From Roseomonas aerilata DSM 19363 (GTDB taxonomy: Bacteria; Pseudomonadota; Alphaproteobacteria; Acetobacterales; Acetobacteraceae): a stretch of DNA of 64,000 bases. A program made the translations under genes and the position numbers. The stretch is taken from positions 1-64,000 of the forward strand of contig NZ_JONP01000017.1 in assembly GCF_000711725.1 (NCBI RefSeq), written 5' to 3'. Position 1 is the first letter of the stretch; each line of letters opens with the position of its first letter. Below the pieces are notes generated by a model, which worked only from the letters and a program-made list of their open reading frames with translations, did no database searches and was not told where the DNA came from. Below, in pieces: positions 1-8,324 of the stretch.

Positions 1-1805
1 CCGGGGCAGAAGGTCCAGCCGAAGCGCTCCACCCGCAGCTCGCCCGGCGGGTTCAGCGCCTTCTGCAGCTCGATGTTGAGCGACCGCGCGCCGAGGCCGC
101 CCCGGTTCATCGGGCAGAGCACCTGCACGTCGCGCACGGGGTCGAGCCCGAAGCGGGCCGGGATCCTCTCCCGCACGACCGTCAGCAGCTTGCGCACGCC
201 CTCCTCCGGACCCGCGGCGTCCACGAAGAAGAAGTCCGATCCCTCGCCCGGGCGGAGCTCGGGCATCTGGCCGCTGTTGATCCGGTGCGCGTTGACGATG
301 ACCTGGCTCTCGGCCGCCTGGCGGAACACCTCGGTGAGCCGCACCACCGGCAGGGCACCCGAGCCGATGATGTCGGCCAGCACCTGCCCAGGCCCAACGG
401 AGGGCAGCTGGTCGACGTCGCCCACCAGCAGCAGCGCCGCCTCGTCTGGCAGCGCCCGCAGCAGGGCGCGCATGAGGGGCACGTCCACCATCGAGGTCTC
501 GTCCACCACCAGCAGTTGGCACTCCAGGGGCCGCTCCTCCCCCCGCTTGAACCCACCCGTCTTGGGGTCGGTCTCCAGCAGGCGGTGAATGGTCCGGGCC
601 TCCAGCCCCGTGCTGTCGGAGAGGCGCTTGGCGGCCCGCCCCGTGGGGGCGCAGAGCGCCACCTCCACCCCCTTGGCCCGGAGCACCCGCAGGACCGAGT
701 TGACGAGTGTGGTCTTGCCCACACCCGGCCCGCCGGTAATCACCAGCACCTTGGAGCGGGTGGCGAGGGTGAGGGCCTCCCGCTGGCTGGGGGCGAGCGA
801 CAGGCCGGTCTTGCCCTCCACCCAGGGGATCGCCCGCTCGGCATCGATCTCGGGCCAGGGCGGCGCCCCCTGGGTAAGCGCCCGCAGCCGCTCGGCGATG
901 CCTTGCTCGGCGCGGTAGAGGCCGGCCAGGAAGACGCAGCGCTCCCCCTCTAGGGTATCGGCCACGACGTCGCCCTCGGCCAGCTCCAGCTCGAGCGCGG
1001 TCTCGATGAGGGGAGGGGGCACCTCGATCAGGGCCGCTGTCTGGGCGGTGAGTTCCGCGAGCGGTAGGCCACAGTGGCCCTCGCCGGTGGCCTCGGCGAG
1101 CGCGAAGGAGATGCCGGCGCGCACCCGGATCATGGCGGTGGGCTCGATGCCAAGCCGTTGGGCCACGAGGTCGGCGGTGCGAAAGCCGATGCCGCGGATG
1201 TCGCGGGCGAGCCGGTAGGGGTTCTCGGTGATCACCTGCACGGCATCGGTGCCGTAGGTTTTGTAGATCCGCACCGCCCGCGAGGTGCCGACCCCGTGGG
1301 CGTGGAGGAAGAGCATGATCTCGCGGATGACCTTCTGCTCGGCCCAGCCGGCGACGATGCGAGACGCCCGCTTGGGGCCGATGCCCGTGACCTCGCGCAG
1401 GCGCCCAGGCTCGGCCTCGATGAGGTCGAACACCGCCTCGCCGAAGGCGCGGACCAGCTTCCTGGCATAGGCCGGGCCGATGCCGCGGATCATGCCCGAG
1501 CCGAGATAGCGCTCGATGCCCTCGAGCGTTGTGGGCGGGCTTGCCTTGAGGAACCCCGCCCGGAACTGCAGTCCGTGGGTGCGGTCGTTGAACCAGGTGC
1601 CCGAGAGCTGGACCCACTCGCCAGCGGCGATGGTGGCGGCGTGCCCCACCACCGTGACCAGGTCCTTGTGCCCGCGCGCCTTCACCCGCAGCACGCAGAA
1701 GCCGCTCTCGGCATTGTGGTAGGTGACCCGCTCCACCAGCCCGGCCAGCGCCTCGGTGGAGACTGTGGCAGACGTGGAGGCGCTCTGGGTAGCTGCCTGG
1801 CCCAC
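1..1805 (-). CDS. recD2: RecD2-like SF1B DNA helicase, C-terminal end cut by window
   Basis: ATP-dependent 5'-3' helicase of the RecD/RecD2 type (SF1B). The reverse-strand frame is open from the left edge to about 1805, and 601 residues are visible. The N-terminal part reads like an OB-type domain, then helix-hairpin-helix repeats (roughly residues 95-190). The Walker A loop GGPGVGKTT lies around residues 358-366 and the Walker B/motif II DETSM near residue 435. The GTG at 1805 is the best in-frame start I see; no ATG precedes the conserved N-terminus, so the start is uncertain. The C-terminal part with the last helicase motifs lies outside the window. With no recB or recC visible, RecD2 is more likely than RecD. 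It is divergent from the NYN gene at 1895, with about 90 bp between them. Confidence 0.85.
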   Translation of the reverse strand, partial: MGQAATQSASTSATVSTEALAGLVERVTYHNAESGFCVLRVKARGHKDLVTVVGHAATIAAGEWVQLSGTWFNDRTHGLQFRAGFLKASPPTTLEGIERYLGSGMIRGIGPAYARKLVRAFGEAVFDLIEAEPGRLREVTGIGPKRASRIVAGWAEQKVIREIMLFLHAHGVGTSRAVRIYKTYGTDAVQVITENPYRLARDIRGIGFRTADLVAQRLGIEPTAMIRVRAGISFALAEATGEGHCGLPLAELTAQTAALIEVPPPLIETALELELAEGDVVADTLEGERCVFLAGLYRAEQGIAERLRALTQGAPPWPEIDAERAIPWVEGKTGLSLAPSQREALTLATRSKVLVITGGPGVGKTTLVNSVLRVLRAKGVEVALCAPTGRAAKRLSDSTGLEARTIHRLLETDPKTGGFKRGEERPLECQLLVVDETSMVDVPLMRALLRALPDEAALLLVGDVDQLPSVGPGQVLADIIGSGALPVVRLTEVFRQAAESQVIVNAHRINSGQMPELRPGEGSDFFFVDAAGPEEGVRKLLTVVRERIPARFGLDPVRDVQVLCPMNRGGLGARSLNIELQKALNPPGELRVERFGWTFCP

Positions 1806-1894
1806 TTGCTCTATGCGCCCGGCAGCGAAGCCAAAGGGGCAGGGGAGGGCAGGGGCCCCGGTCCCGGTAGCGGCAAGCTCGACGAGGACCTCGT

Positions 1895-2433
1895 GTGACC
1901 CATCTCGCCTATGTGGACCTCAGCAACCGGTCATCGAGGGGCAGAAGGTGAGCGCCGTGGCGAAGGGTATGGCGCGCAGCCTGGAGGACGGCCGGCAGCG
2001 CGGGCTCCTCGACTTCGCATACCGGTTGGACCTCTACCGCCTCATGACCCTGCTCCGGCAGGCACCGGGTGAGACGAAGGCAGTGGTGTTCGGCAGCGTG
2101 ACAGACGCCAATCAAGGCCTGTGGCGCCATGCCGCAAATGCGGGCTTTGAGGTGGTGACGGTAGAGCGGGGCTTCTCGGGCAAGGAGAAGCGGATGGACA
2201 CCAGCTTGGTCACCCGCCTTTGCCGCGATGTCTACCGCTTCGGTGACCCGCGACGCGACCACATCACGCTGGTGGCAGGCGATGGCGACTACGAACCGGT
2301 CGTGAAGCAGCTGGTCGCGGACGGGTTCACGGTGACGGTGTTGTACTGGGCCCATGCCAGTCGGGAGCTGCGCGAGGCAGCGTCGGCCTTCCACAGCTTA
2401 GACCCCTACATCGCAGATCTGGCGCTTGCCTGA
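1895..2433 (+). pseudogene. NYN-domain (PIN-like) RNase gene, frameshifted near its start
   Basis: The reading frame from about 1933 to 2433 encodes most of a LabA/NYN-type PIN-like nuclease, including the late acidic motif LVAGDGDYEPVVK and the ending ADLALA. The N-terminal motif THLAYVDLSN is in a different frame, starting at GTG 1895. Five bases lie between AAC (ends 1927) and ATC (1933) where six would keep the frame, so one base is missing. The GTG has a GAGG 7 bases upstream. Without the shift the protein would be about 179 aa. The shift separates the first catalytic Asp (VDLSN) from the rest. A shorter, more decayed copy lies at 52028-52230. A sequencing error is the main alternative. 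Confidence 0.7.
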
Positions 2434-2529
2434 TTGCGTGGCCGAAGGCGCACCCCCTCACCGCGGCCGGGCTGGACCGTTGCGCTGGATGGCTTGGATT
2501 AGGCCACCTTGCGTACCGCCGCCCACCTC

Positions 2530-2727
2530 TCAGGCGGCGTGCGACTTGCGCTCCTTCGCCTCTGCCTCGGAGCGCTCCTTCCAGAAGGTCATGTCCGCCG
2601 CTTTGCTGAACATCACCCGAACGCCGGTGGCGCCCTTGCTCATCCGGAGGTTCCCGCCGTTCTGCGCTCGGTGCTCGGCAACCCAGCGCTTGAACGTCGG
2701 ATCCTCGCTGGAGCATCCCGCGAACTC
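2530..2727 (-). pseudogene. 5'-truncated copy of the 79-aa small protein
   Basis: This is the C-terminal two-thirds of the small protein found intact at 5141-5380 and 52363-52602. The match runs from FAGCSSEDPTFKRWVAEHR to the end KERKSHAA. Upstream of the Glu-Phe codons (about 2727) the sequence diverges completely, and the conserved start MVKRRKQEEIAG is missing. The frame stays open upstream but has no convincing start codon or ribosome site. It lies tail-to-tail with the NYN gene at 1895-2433, the same arrangement as in the 52 kb copy. Probably not expressed as a complete protein. Confidence 0.7.
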
Positions 2728-2795
2728 GTGCCTGCGGGCCCAGCTAGGCCTGGAACGGCGGGTGCAGCCTGGCCCTTGGCCGCGGTGACACGCCT

Positions 2796-3752
2796 CTACT
2801 CCACACGGATGGCTGCCGCTCGGATGACCTTGCCCCAGCGCACAACCTCACTGTGCATAAAGCGGTCGTACTCTGCTGATCCGGAGACCGAGGCCTCTGC
2901 ACCTGATCGTGCTAGCGCCTCACGCGTCGTGGGCAATGCCTGAGCCGATGCAACGGCTGCGTTCACGCGGGCGATAATGCTCGGCGGAGTTCGTGCTGGC
3001 GCTGCCAGTCCGTACCAAACAGTCGCAACAAGGTCAGGAAAGCCGGCTTCCACCACAGTGGGCACCTCGGGCAGGATGGCGGAGCGCTCCCGGCTGGTGA
3101 TCGCAAGGGAGCGGAGCTGACCGCCACGGATAAAGCCAAGCGAACTGATCGGTGAATCAAGGCTCATCTGCACTTGACCGGCAATAAGGTCGGTGATTGC
3201 CGGACCCTGACCACGGTAGGGAACGTGAACCATGTCCAGGCGCTCCTGGTACTTCAGCAGTTCCTGTCCGACGTGGGTAATGAGGCCGGAGCCGCCGCTG
3301 GCGTAGGTGACCTCCCCTGGATGGGCGCGGATGTAGTCTACCAATTCGCGTAACGTGGTGACCGGCAAACGGGGATTTACCACAAAGGTCATGGGCGACG
3401 TCGCCCAGGGCGATACACCGCGGAAGTCGCGCGCGATGGAATAGCCGGGCCGCGCGTACAGCGTTTCGTTGATCGCCGTGGCCGGAGTAGTTGCTAGGAG
3501 CGTGTAGCCGTCGGCCTCCGCTGCAGCGACGAGCGCGGTTCCGATATTTCCGCCCGCACCGGTGCGGTTCTCGACCACTACGGGTTGGCCGAGCTGGGCG
3601 GCCATGGCGGCGGCCATAAGCCGTGCTTGCAAGTCGGCCCCGCCGCCAGCGGCGAAGGGCGAGATCACCCGGATCGGGCGTTCCGGGTACTCCGCCTGCG
3701 CTCCCGATGCGGCGAGCAGGATGAGAAGGCTGAGAATGACGGGACGAAACAT
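2796..3752 (-). CDS. Bug/TctC-family periplasmic solute-binding receptor
   Basis: 318 aa, normal for the tripartite tricarboxylate transporter receptor family. Residues 1-20 form a Sec signal peptide ending in GAQA. The mature start YPERPIRVISPFAAGGGAD is the family signature, followed by VVENRTGAGGNIG and the late motif LPEVPTVVEAGFPD. The protein captures a carboxylate or similar small metabolite in the periplasm; the ligand cannot be read from sequence. No TctA or TctB membrane gene is nearby, which is common for these orphan receptors. It lies 62 bp downstream of the enolase-superfamily gene on the same strand, so the two are probably one operon and the ligand may be that enzyme's substrate. 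Confidence 0.9.
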   Translation of the reverse strand: MFRPVILSLLILLAASGAQAEYPERPIRVISPFAAGGGADLQARLMAAAMAAQLGQPVVVENRTGAGGNIGTALVAAAEADGYTLLATTPATAINETLYARPGYSIARDFRGVSPWATSPMTFVVNPRLPVTTLRELVDYIRAHPGEVTYASGGSGLITHVGQELLKYQERLDMVHVPYRGQGPAITDLIAGQVQMSLDSPISSLGFIRGGQLRSLAITSRERSAILPEVPTVVEAGFPDLVATVWYGLAAPARTPPSIIARVNAAVASAQALPTTREALARSGAEASVSGSAEYDRFMHSEVVRWGKVIRAAAIRVE

Positions 3753-3814
3753 CGGTAACCTCCGTTACGGGCGGCGGTATCGTGTGCAGACAGGCGGTCG
3801 AAGCTCACCCCTGT

Positions 3815-4918
3815 TCAGGCGTAGGTGACCCCGCAACCAGGCCCGGCGGGCACCGTGATCACGCCAGCCTCGATTGGAAGGGGCGTGAACGGATCGTCCA
3901 GAATGTGGTCGTGCTCGGACAGCTCGCAGGCAAAGGGCAGGGTACGCAGTGAGGCGGCAGCGTGCGCCGAGGCGGCCTGCAGCAGCGCCGGGCCAAAGGC
4001 CGCGCCCATGCGGGGCGCAATTTGCCCGGCCTCCAGCATGCGCGCCGCAGTGACGAAGTTACGAATGCCGCCGAGCTTGGTGATCTTCAGGTTCACCACG
4101 TCCGCCACTCGTCCCTCAATGACACGAAGCACGTCAGCCACGGTCTCCACCGTCTCGTCGGCTTCGACGGCGACAGGCAACGTGCGGGTGACAAGGGCAA
4201 GTCCCGCCCAATCGGCGGCGGGCACAGGCTGCTCTACCAGTGCAATGTCGTGCGCCTCCATAGCTTTCCAGGCGGCGATAAAGCCTTTTGCGCTGTAGGA
4301 CTGGTTCGGATCGAGCGTCAGCGCGATTTTTGGCCCGACTGCCGCACGCACTTCGGCTACGCGGCGCGCGTCGAGTGAGGCGTCACCGGCGAGCTTCAAC
4401 TTCAGCGTGGCGTACCCCTTCGCCACGAGCGCAGCGGCGGCGATCGCCATCTCGGCCGGTGCTTTAATGGGGAGAATACGGGACTGCTGAATGGTGGTGC
4501 GGAAGCACCCGCCCAGCAGCACCGACAACGGTAGCCCTGCGCGGCGCGCGACAAGATCGTGTAGCGCCATATCGATCGCAGCTTTAACGGACCGGTTGCC
4601 GGCGAGCGTTGCCTCGGCCATGTCCATGAATGCTGCGAAATCTTCTGGTTCACGGCTTTCCAGCATTGGTAGAAAAAAGCGCAGCCCGGCTTCTGCCCCC
4701 TCGCCATGCGTGGTGATGGCCGGAATGGCGTGGCAGTAGCCCAGGCCAGTGATGCCGTTCTCGTCTGTTAGGACCAGCACCCAGCCGCGGAGCTCCGGCA
4801 CGGTAGCGCGCGCGAACTTCCAGTTCGCATCCTCCTGCCGCTGAATGCAGGGGCGCAGTGCAGCCGTAACGATCGGCATCGTTTCCTCCAGCCGCATCAA
4901 TTGCACGGCTTCAATCAA
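3815..4918 (-). CDS. mandelate racemase/muconate lactonizing enzyme-type protein
   Basis: 367 aa enolase-superfamily enzyme with the capping and barrel domains of the MR/MLE group. Active-site residues are visible: the Lys-x-Lys acid/base pair K173/K175 (LKLKL), metal ligands D203 (LTLDPNQ), E229 (VEQP) and D254 (EADE), and the opposite-face lysines K278/K281 (NLKITK). The pattern fits cycloisomerase or epimerase/racemase chemistry by abstraction of a proton alpha to a carboxylate; the substrate is unknown. It is first in a likely two-gene operon with the Bug receptor downstream. The ATG at 4918 is used; a later Met at residue 14 could also start but would trim the capping domain. Confidence 0.85.
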   Translation of the reverse strand: MIEAVQLMRLEETMPIVTAALRPCIQRQEDANWKFARATVPELRGWVLVLTDENGITGLGYCHAIPAITTHGEGAEAGLRFFLPMLESREPEDFAAFMDMAEATLAGNRSVKAAIDMALHDLVARRAGLPLSVLLGGCFRTTIQQSRILPIKAPAEMAIAAAALVAKGYATLKLKLAGDASLDARRVAEVRAAVGPKIALTLDPNQSYSAKGFIAAWKAMEAHDIALVEQPVPAADWAGLALVTRTLPVAVEADETVETVADVLRVIEGRVADVVNLKITKLGGIRNFVTAARMLEAGQIAPRMGAAFGPALLQAASAHAAASLRTLPFACELSEHDHILDDPFTPLPIEAGVITVPAGPGCGVTYA

Positions 4919-5137
4919 TCATTCAGCAATATGACCTATCTGATACATGCGTAAAGCGTTTAGCCAGCGAGGCTGCATCTCCGTCGCCCTTCAGCCTACG
5001 GGTGAGCGGTCATATCGCTCATGAAAGGTCAAACCGCGGATCACCCGCTTGCGGAGGGATGCTCAGGTGCAGCTTCGCTGCATGGCTTGGACCGGGCCAC
5101 ATCGCGGTCTGTGACGCCCCACGAGCAGCTGTCCCAA

Positions 5138-5810
5138 GGCTCAGGCTGCGTGCGACTTGCGGTCCTTGGCTTCCGCCTCCGAGCGCTCCTTCCAAAAGGC
5201 CATGTCCGCCTCCTTGCTGAACATCACCCGAACGCCTGTGGCGCCCTTGCTCATCCGGAGGTTCCCGCCGTTCTGAGCCCGGTGCTCGGCCACCCAGCGC
5301 TTGAATGTCGGATCCTCATCGGAGCAGCCCGCGAACTCCAGCACCCCGGCGATCTCTTCCTGCTTGCGACGCTTGACCATCTGTCAGAACCCTACCGGTG
5401 TATGGGAAGAACGCTGGCGCATGCCGCTCACCGGCCGCCCACTTAACACCGTTCAACGAAGAACCAGATGGCGAGACGGAAGACGCACCCCTGCGCAAAG
5501 CTGGTGAGGGATGACGTGTGAGGCTCAGGGCTGAAGTGCCCGCGGATGCGGGACCTGCAATCGCCTGGGCGACAGCAACACCAACTCCGGACGGGAACGT
5601 CGACCAAAGATGAAGCGATTACAAGGCACTAAACCTTGTAGACTAAATCGCCCAAGTCCCAAGCTCTGGAGACGATGGCTTCTCCGGAGAGAGAAAACGG
5701 CGCTCATTCCGCACTCGAAGTATCAAGCTATGCGCGGAAAGTGAGGCCAGAACACACGGAGAAACGCGATACCAACCTGCCAGAGAAAAGTTGTCTCGTG
5801 GAAAGTTGGA
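5138..5810. repeat. direct repeat A: small-protein gene plus 5' flank
   Basis: This segment is a diverged direct copy of 52360-53199, in the same orientation. The small-protein gene, the sequence beyond its start (cagaaccctaccggtgtatg), and a strongly conserved block at about 5605-5810 (around tagactaaatcgcccaagtc) all match. Copy B has an extra insert of roughly 150 bp that carries the 57-aa ORF at 52651-52824. In copy B the similarity ends at the tRNA-Gly 3' end; here only the last few shared bases (gttggagc) remain. The 520-bp stretch 5381-5901 holds no other gene I can support. Confidence 0.75.
5141..5380 (-). CDS. conserved 79-aa small basic protein (copy 2)
   Basis: The protein starts MVKRRKQEEIAGVLEFAG and ends KDRKSHAA. 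It has a basic N-terminus, a Trp-containing centre (FKRWVAEHRAQNGG) and a highly charged tail. I do not recognise a family. It is almost identical to the protein at 52363-52602 (a few substitutions in 79 residues), and a truncated third copy lies at 2530-2727, so the gene is a repeated, maintained unit rather than a chance frame. About 400 bp of its upstream flank is also conserved between copies 2 and 3. No NYN remnant is visible next to this copy. Confidence 0.7.
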   Translation of the reverse strand: MVKRRKQEEIAGVLEFAGCSDEDPTFKRWVAEHRAQNGGNLRMSKGATGVRVMFSKEADMAFWKERSEAEAKDRKSHAA

Positions 5811-5901
5811 GCAGCGAGAGGAACTGGGCGCAAACATTCTCTGGGCGCCAGGAGGCAGGTAGGAGGGCGCAGAAAATTTCGGCGGTGCTGCCGCGCATGC
5901 T

Positions 5902-6759
5902 AGGTCCGGTTAGCGCTTGAGCCAGTCGAGGGTGGCGACGAGGTGCAGGACGCCAAGGAAGGACGGCGGATTTCTCGTAGCGCGTGGCGACAGCGCGCCA
6001 CTCCTTGAGCCTGGCTCAGAGACGTTCGACCCTGTTGCAATTGTTGTAATACAATCTGTACAGGCGACCGGGGCCTCGCTCCTCTTGGGCGGTATCGTCG
6101 GCCGTGCGCCGAGGCTCCAGACGTGCTCGCCAAAGGCATGGCTGGAGTAGCCGCGGTCTCCCACAACCCAGAGCGGCACACCAGGGAGGGCGGCGAGAAG
6201 AGGGACGGCGTGGGGCAGCTCGTGCGCTCGGCCCGGTGCGAGGGAGAAGGCGACGGTGCGGCCCGCACTGTCGGCGATCACGCAGACCTTGGTACTGAAG
6301 CCACCACGGGTTGAAGCACTGCTTCGGACCGGCCAAGCGCCTCACGCTCGCCTCGCTCCGGCGCTGTCGCTCCTTTTTGGCTGCCCCTACCGCCTTCTGG
6401 TGTGCACGGATCGAGGTGCCGTCGAGGAAGCTCATGCCGAGCCTGATGCCTCTCTCCTGTACCAAGGCGAGCAAGCGTTCCCAGACGCCGAGGCGTGACC
6501 AGCGGATGAATGTCTGATCCGCCATCCACTACGGCCCCTCGTTCGCAGGCAGGGCTCGCCACTTCGCGCCATTGTCGTGCCGCCAGAGGATCGCACCGAT
6601 GGTTCGGCGCAGGTGCTGCGGCGGCACCTTGGCGTCCGGGTGGCAAGCCTCGATCAGTGGCTTCAGCAACGTCCACTGCTCCTCCGTCGGCGCCATCCCG
6701 TTCTCCGAGAACTGAGAGATCGCGGGCATCACACCCAGGATTCAGGCGCTAACAGGCCT
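5902..6759 (-). mobile_element. degenerate IS5-family insertion sequence
   Basis: Imperfect inverted ends bracket a broken transposase: the left end reads AGGTCCGGTTAGCGCTTGA (5902-5920), and the right end, read inwards, AGGCCTGTTAGCGCCTGA (6742-6759), differing by one gap and two bases. The stop codon of the transposase lies inside the left repeat. No clear target duplication was found. A second, unrelated IS starts only about 85 bp to the right. Confidence 0.7.
5910..6732 (-). pseudogene. IS5-family DDE transposase, broken
   Basis: The frame opens with MMPAISQFSENGMAPTEEQW, the usual DUF4096-type N-terminal domain, and stops after WRALPANEGP. It resumes as WMADQTFIRWSRLGVWERLL and LDGTSIRAHQKAVGAAKKE, changes frame near 6310, and resumes as ADSAGRTVAFSLAPGRAHEL and WVVGDRGYSSHAFGEHVW to the end. 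One in-frame stop and at least one further frameshift are therefore visible. Some two-ORF IS5 members use a programmed frameshift, but the internal stop plus the second shift argue for decay. Not expected to be active. Confidence 0.8.
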
Positions 6760-6845
6760 GAGAATTTCCGGGCTGGACATCAAGTGGCGGAGCGCCGACT
6801 TGGAGCTACCCGGATCCGACGCCGGCACCGTGGCAATATGGTGTA

Positions 6846-8172
6846 ATACTCGGCTCAAGGGCCTTTTGAGGAACCGCTGGTAAGGGTTGGATGCGGTAGC
6901 GGGCGGTGGGTCAGCTGGTAGGTGCGGCGTGTCGGTACCGGGTGGCGCCGTGCGCGGCACCGAGGGCGAGCGCGGCAAGGAGCACCATCAGAACGGCGCC
7001 TGCCAGCCGCTTGAGGTTGATGACGGCGGCGGTGAGGAAGGCCCGGATCTGCATGTTGGCGAGGCTTCGCCGAACGGCGCGGGCAAGGCCATGCCAGGTC
7101 TTCGCCTCGCCGTGGACGCCTTCGACCAGGCCACGGTGGCGGTGGTAGAGCGCCCGCTCGCGCGGTCCCCAGCCGGCGTATTTGCGGCGGGCACGCAGCA
7201 GGGCTGGATGGTCCTTGTGCAGCAAGATGGCGCGCCGGCGCATGGTGGTGCTGAAAGGGATCGCACGCAGGCGGCAGGGCTCGCAGTCTGGATGACCGCT
7301 TCGATGTCGCGCTGCTCGAGAGCGGCAAGGACGCGAGTTATGGCATAGCTCGCGTCCATCGTGGCGACCCCCATGGGCACCCCGGTCGCCGCCTGGATCG
7401 TGTCGAGCTGGGCCTCGACAGCCTTGGTGTCGTGCTGCGCGCCGGTGGTCATCGCAACGTCGAGCACCACGCCAGCCGCAGCATCGACGGCCATATGCTG
7501 CTTGTAGGCGGGCTCGACCCGGCACGCCCGATTGCTAGTCGCCAGACTGGCGGCTGGGTCGGTCCGGCAGACCGGCTCGGCAGGGCCGTTCGCCACCTCG
7601 ACCACATTCGTGTGCCGTCGCGCGATCGTCTCCCAGCTCACATCGGCGCGCACCAGGGAACTGTCGATGTGCACCACTTCGCCCTTTCCAACGCCGGCCG
7701 CGACGCAGGCCTCGACGGTGCGCGTGAAGATGCGTCAGAACCGCTCCGCGCCCCAGCGCTGGCGGATGCGCGTCAGGTTGGAATGGTCAGGCAGCGCCTC
7801 GGCCAGCCCGAAGCCGGCGAATCAGCGAATGGCGATATTGACCGTCGCCTCTCGCATCAGCCGCCGGTCGTGCACGATGCCGAGTAACAGGCCCGCCAAC
7901 ATCAGCCGGACCGCCGCCTCCGGGTCGATACCTGTTCGTCCGCTGCCTGCCGCGTAGTACTCCGCAACCTCTGCCTGCAGCCAGCCAAGATCGAGAACCC
8001 GGTCGACACGGGCGAGGACGTGATCGTTCGGGATCAAGTTCCGCAGCGAACCGGCAAACGCCAGCTCGTGTTGGCCTCGTGCTCGATGTCCCAGCATCCC
8101 ACTGCCCCGATCCGCCGACACCGCAGCGAATCAGGACGCAGTGACTTTCTCAACAAGCCCATGAGCCGGTAT
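6846..8172 (-). mobile_element. degenerate IS1182-family insertion sequence
   Basis: Long imperfect inverted ends of about 28 bp are visible. The left end (6846-6873) and the right end (8146-8172, read inwards) share CGGCTCA, GGGC and TTGAG blocks in the same order. Between them lies a broken IS1182-type transposase. The element is about 1.33 kb, slightly below the usual size for the family. It sits immediately beside the IS5 remnant, so this is a nest of successive insertions. Confidence 0.7.
6911..8121 (-). pseudogene. IS1182-family transposase, broken
   Basis: The N-terminal part (8121-7822) carries the family hallmark LIPNDHVLARVDRVLDLGWL and ends in a stop after ATVNIAIR. The same frame continues past that stop (AGFGLAEALPDHSNLTRIRQ), meets a second stop after WGAERF, then continues with VVHIDSSLVRADVSWE, the first catalytic Asp region. 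Near 7300 the frame shifts, and the C-terminal part (ALYHRHRGLVEGVHGEAKTW, MQIRAFLTAAVINLKR) is read in another frame to 6911. Two stops and one frameshift make it non-functional. Confidence 0.8.
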
Positions 8173-8324
8173 AAGTCCAATCGGACGACGATCGCCACCG
8201 CGCGAGAGCTGATCCACCCCTGTCCAGCCGCACGATTTTGACGCGCGTGGCTTCCGCCTGCTTGAGGGCGTTGGCCACGGCCTTCTGGTACCAGTGCCTA
8301 CGGCATGGTGAGCAGTGCCCTGGT

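Noticed and set aside
1-1900. Long forward-strand frames over the first 1.9 kb
   Set aside because: They are antisense to the RecD2 frame, have Arg/Pro-rich low-information sequence, and show no motifs; the reverse frame has all the helicase motifs.
5800-5830. Possible tRNA-Gly 3' fragment at the left repeat
   Set aside because: Only about eight bases (gttggagc) match before the sequences diverge; too short to call a tRNA remnant or att core.
8173-8324. Recombinase-like fragment after the IS1182 end
   Set aside because: A short reverse-frame stretch (about 25 residues) looked protein-like but has no diagnostic motif.
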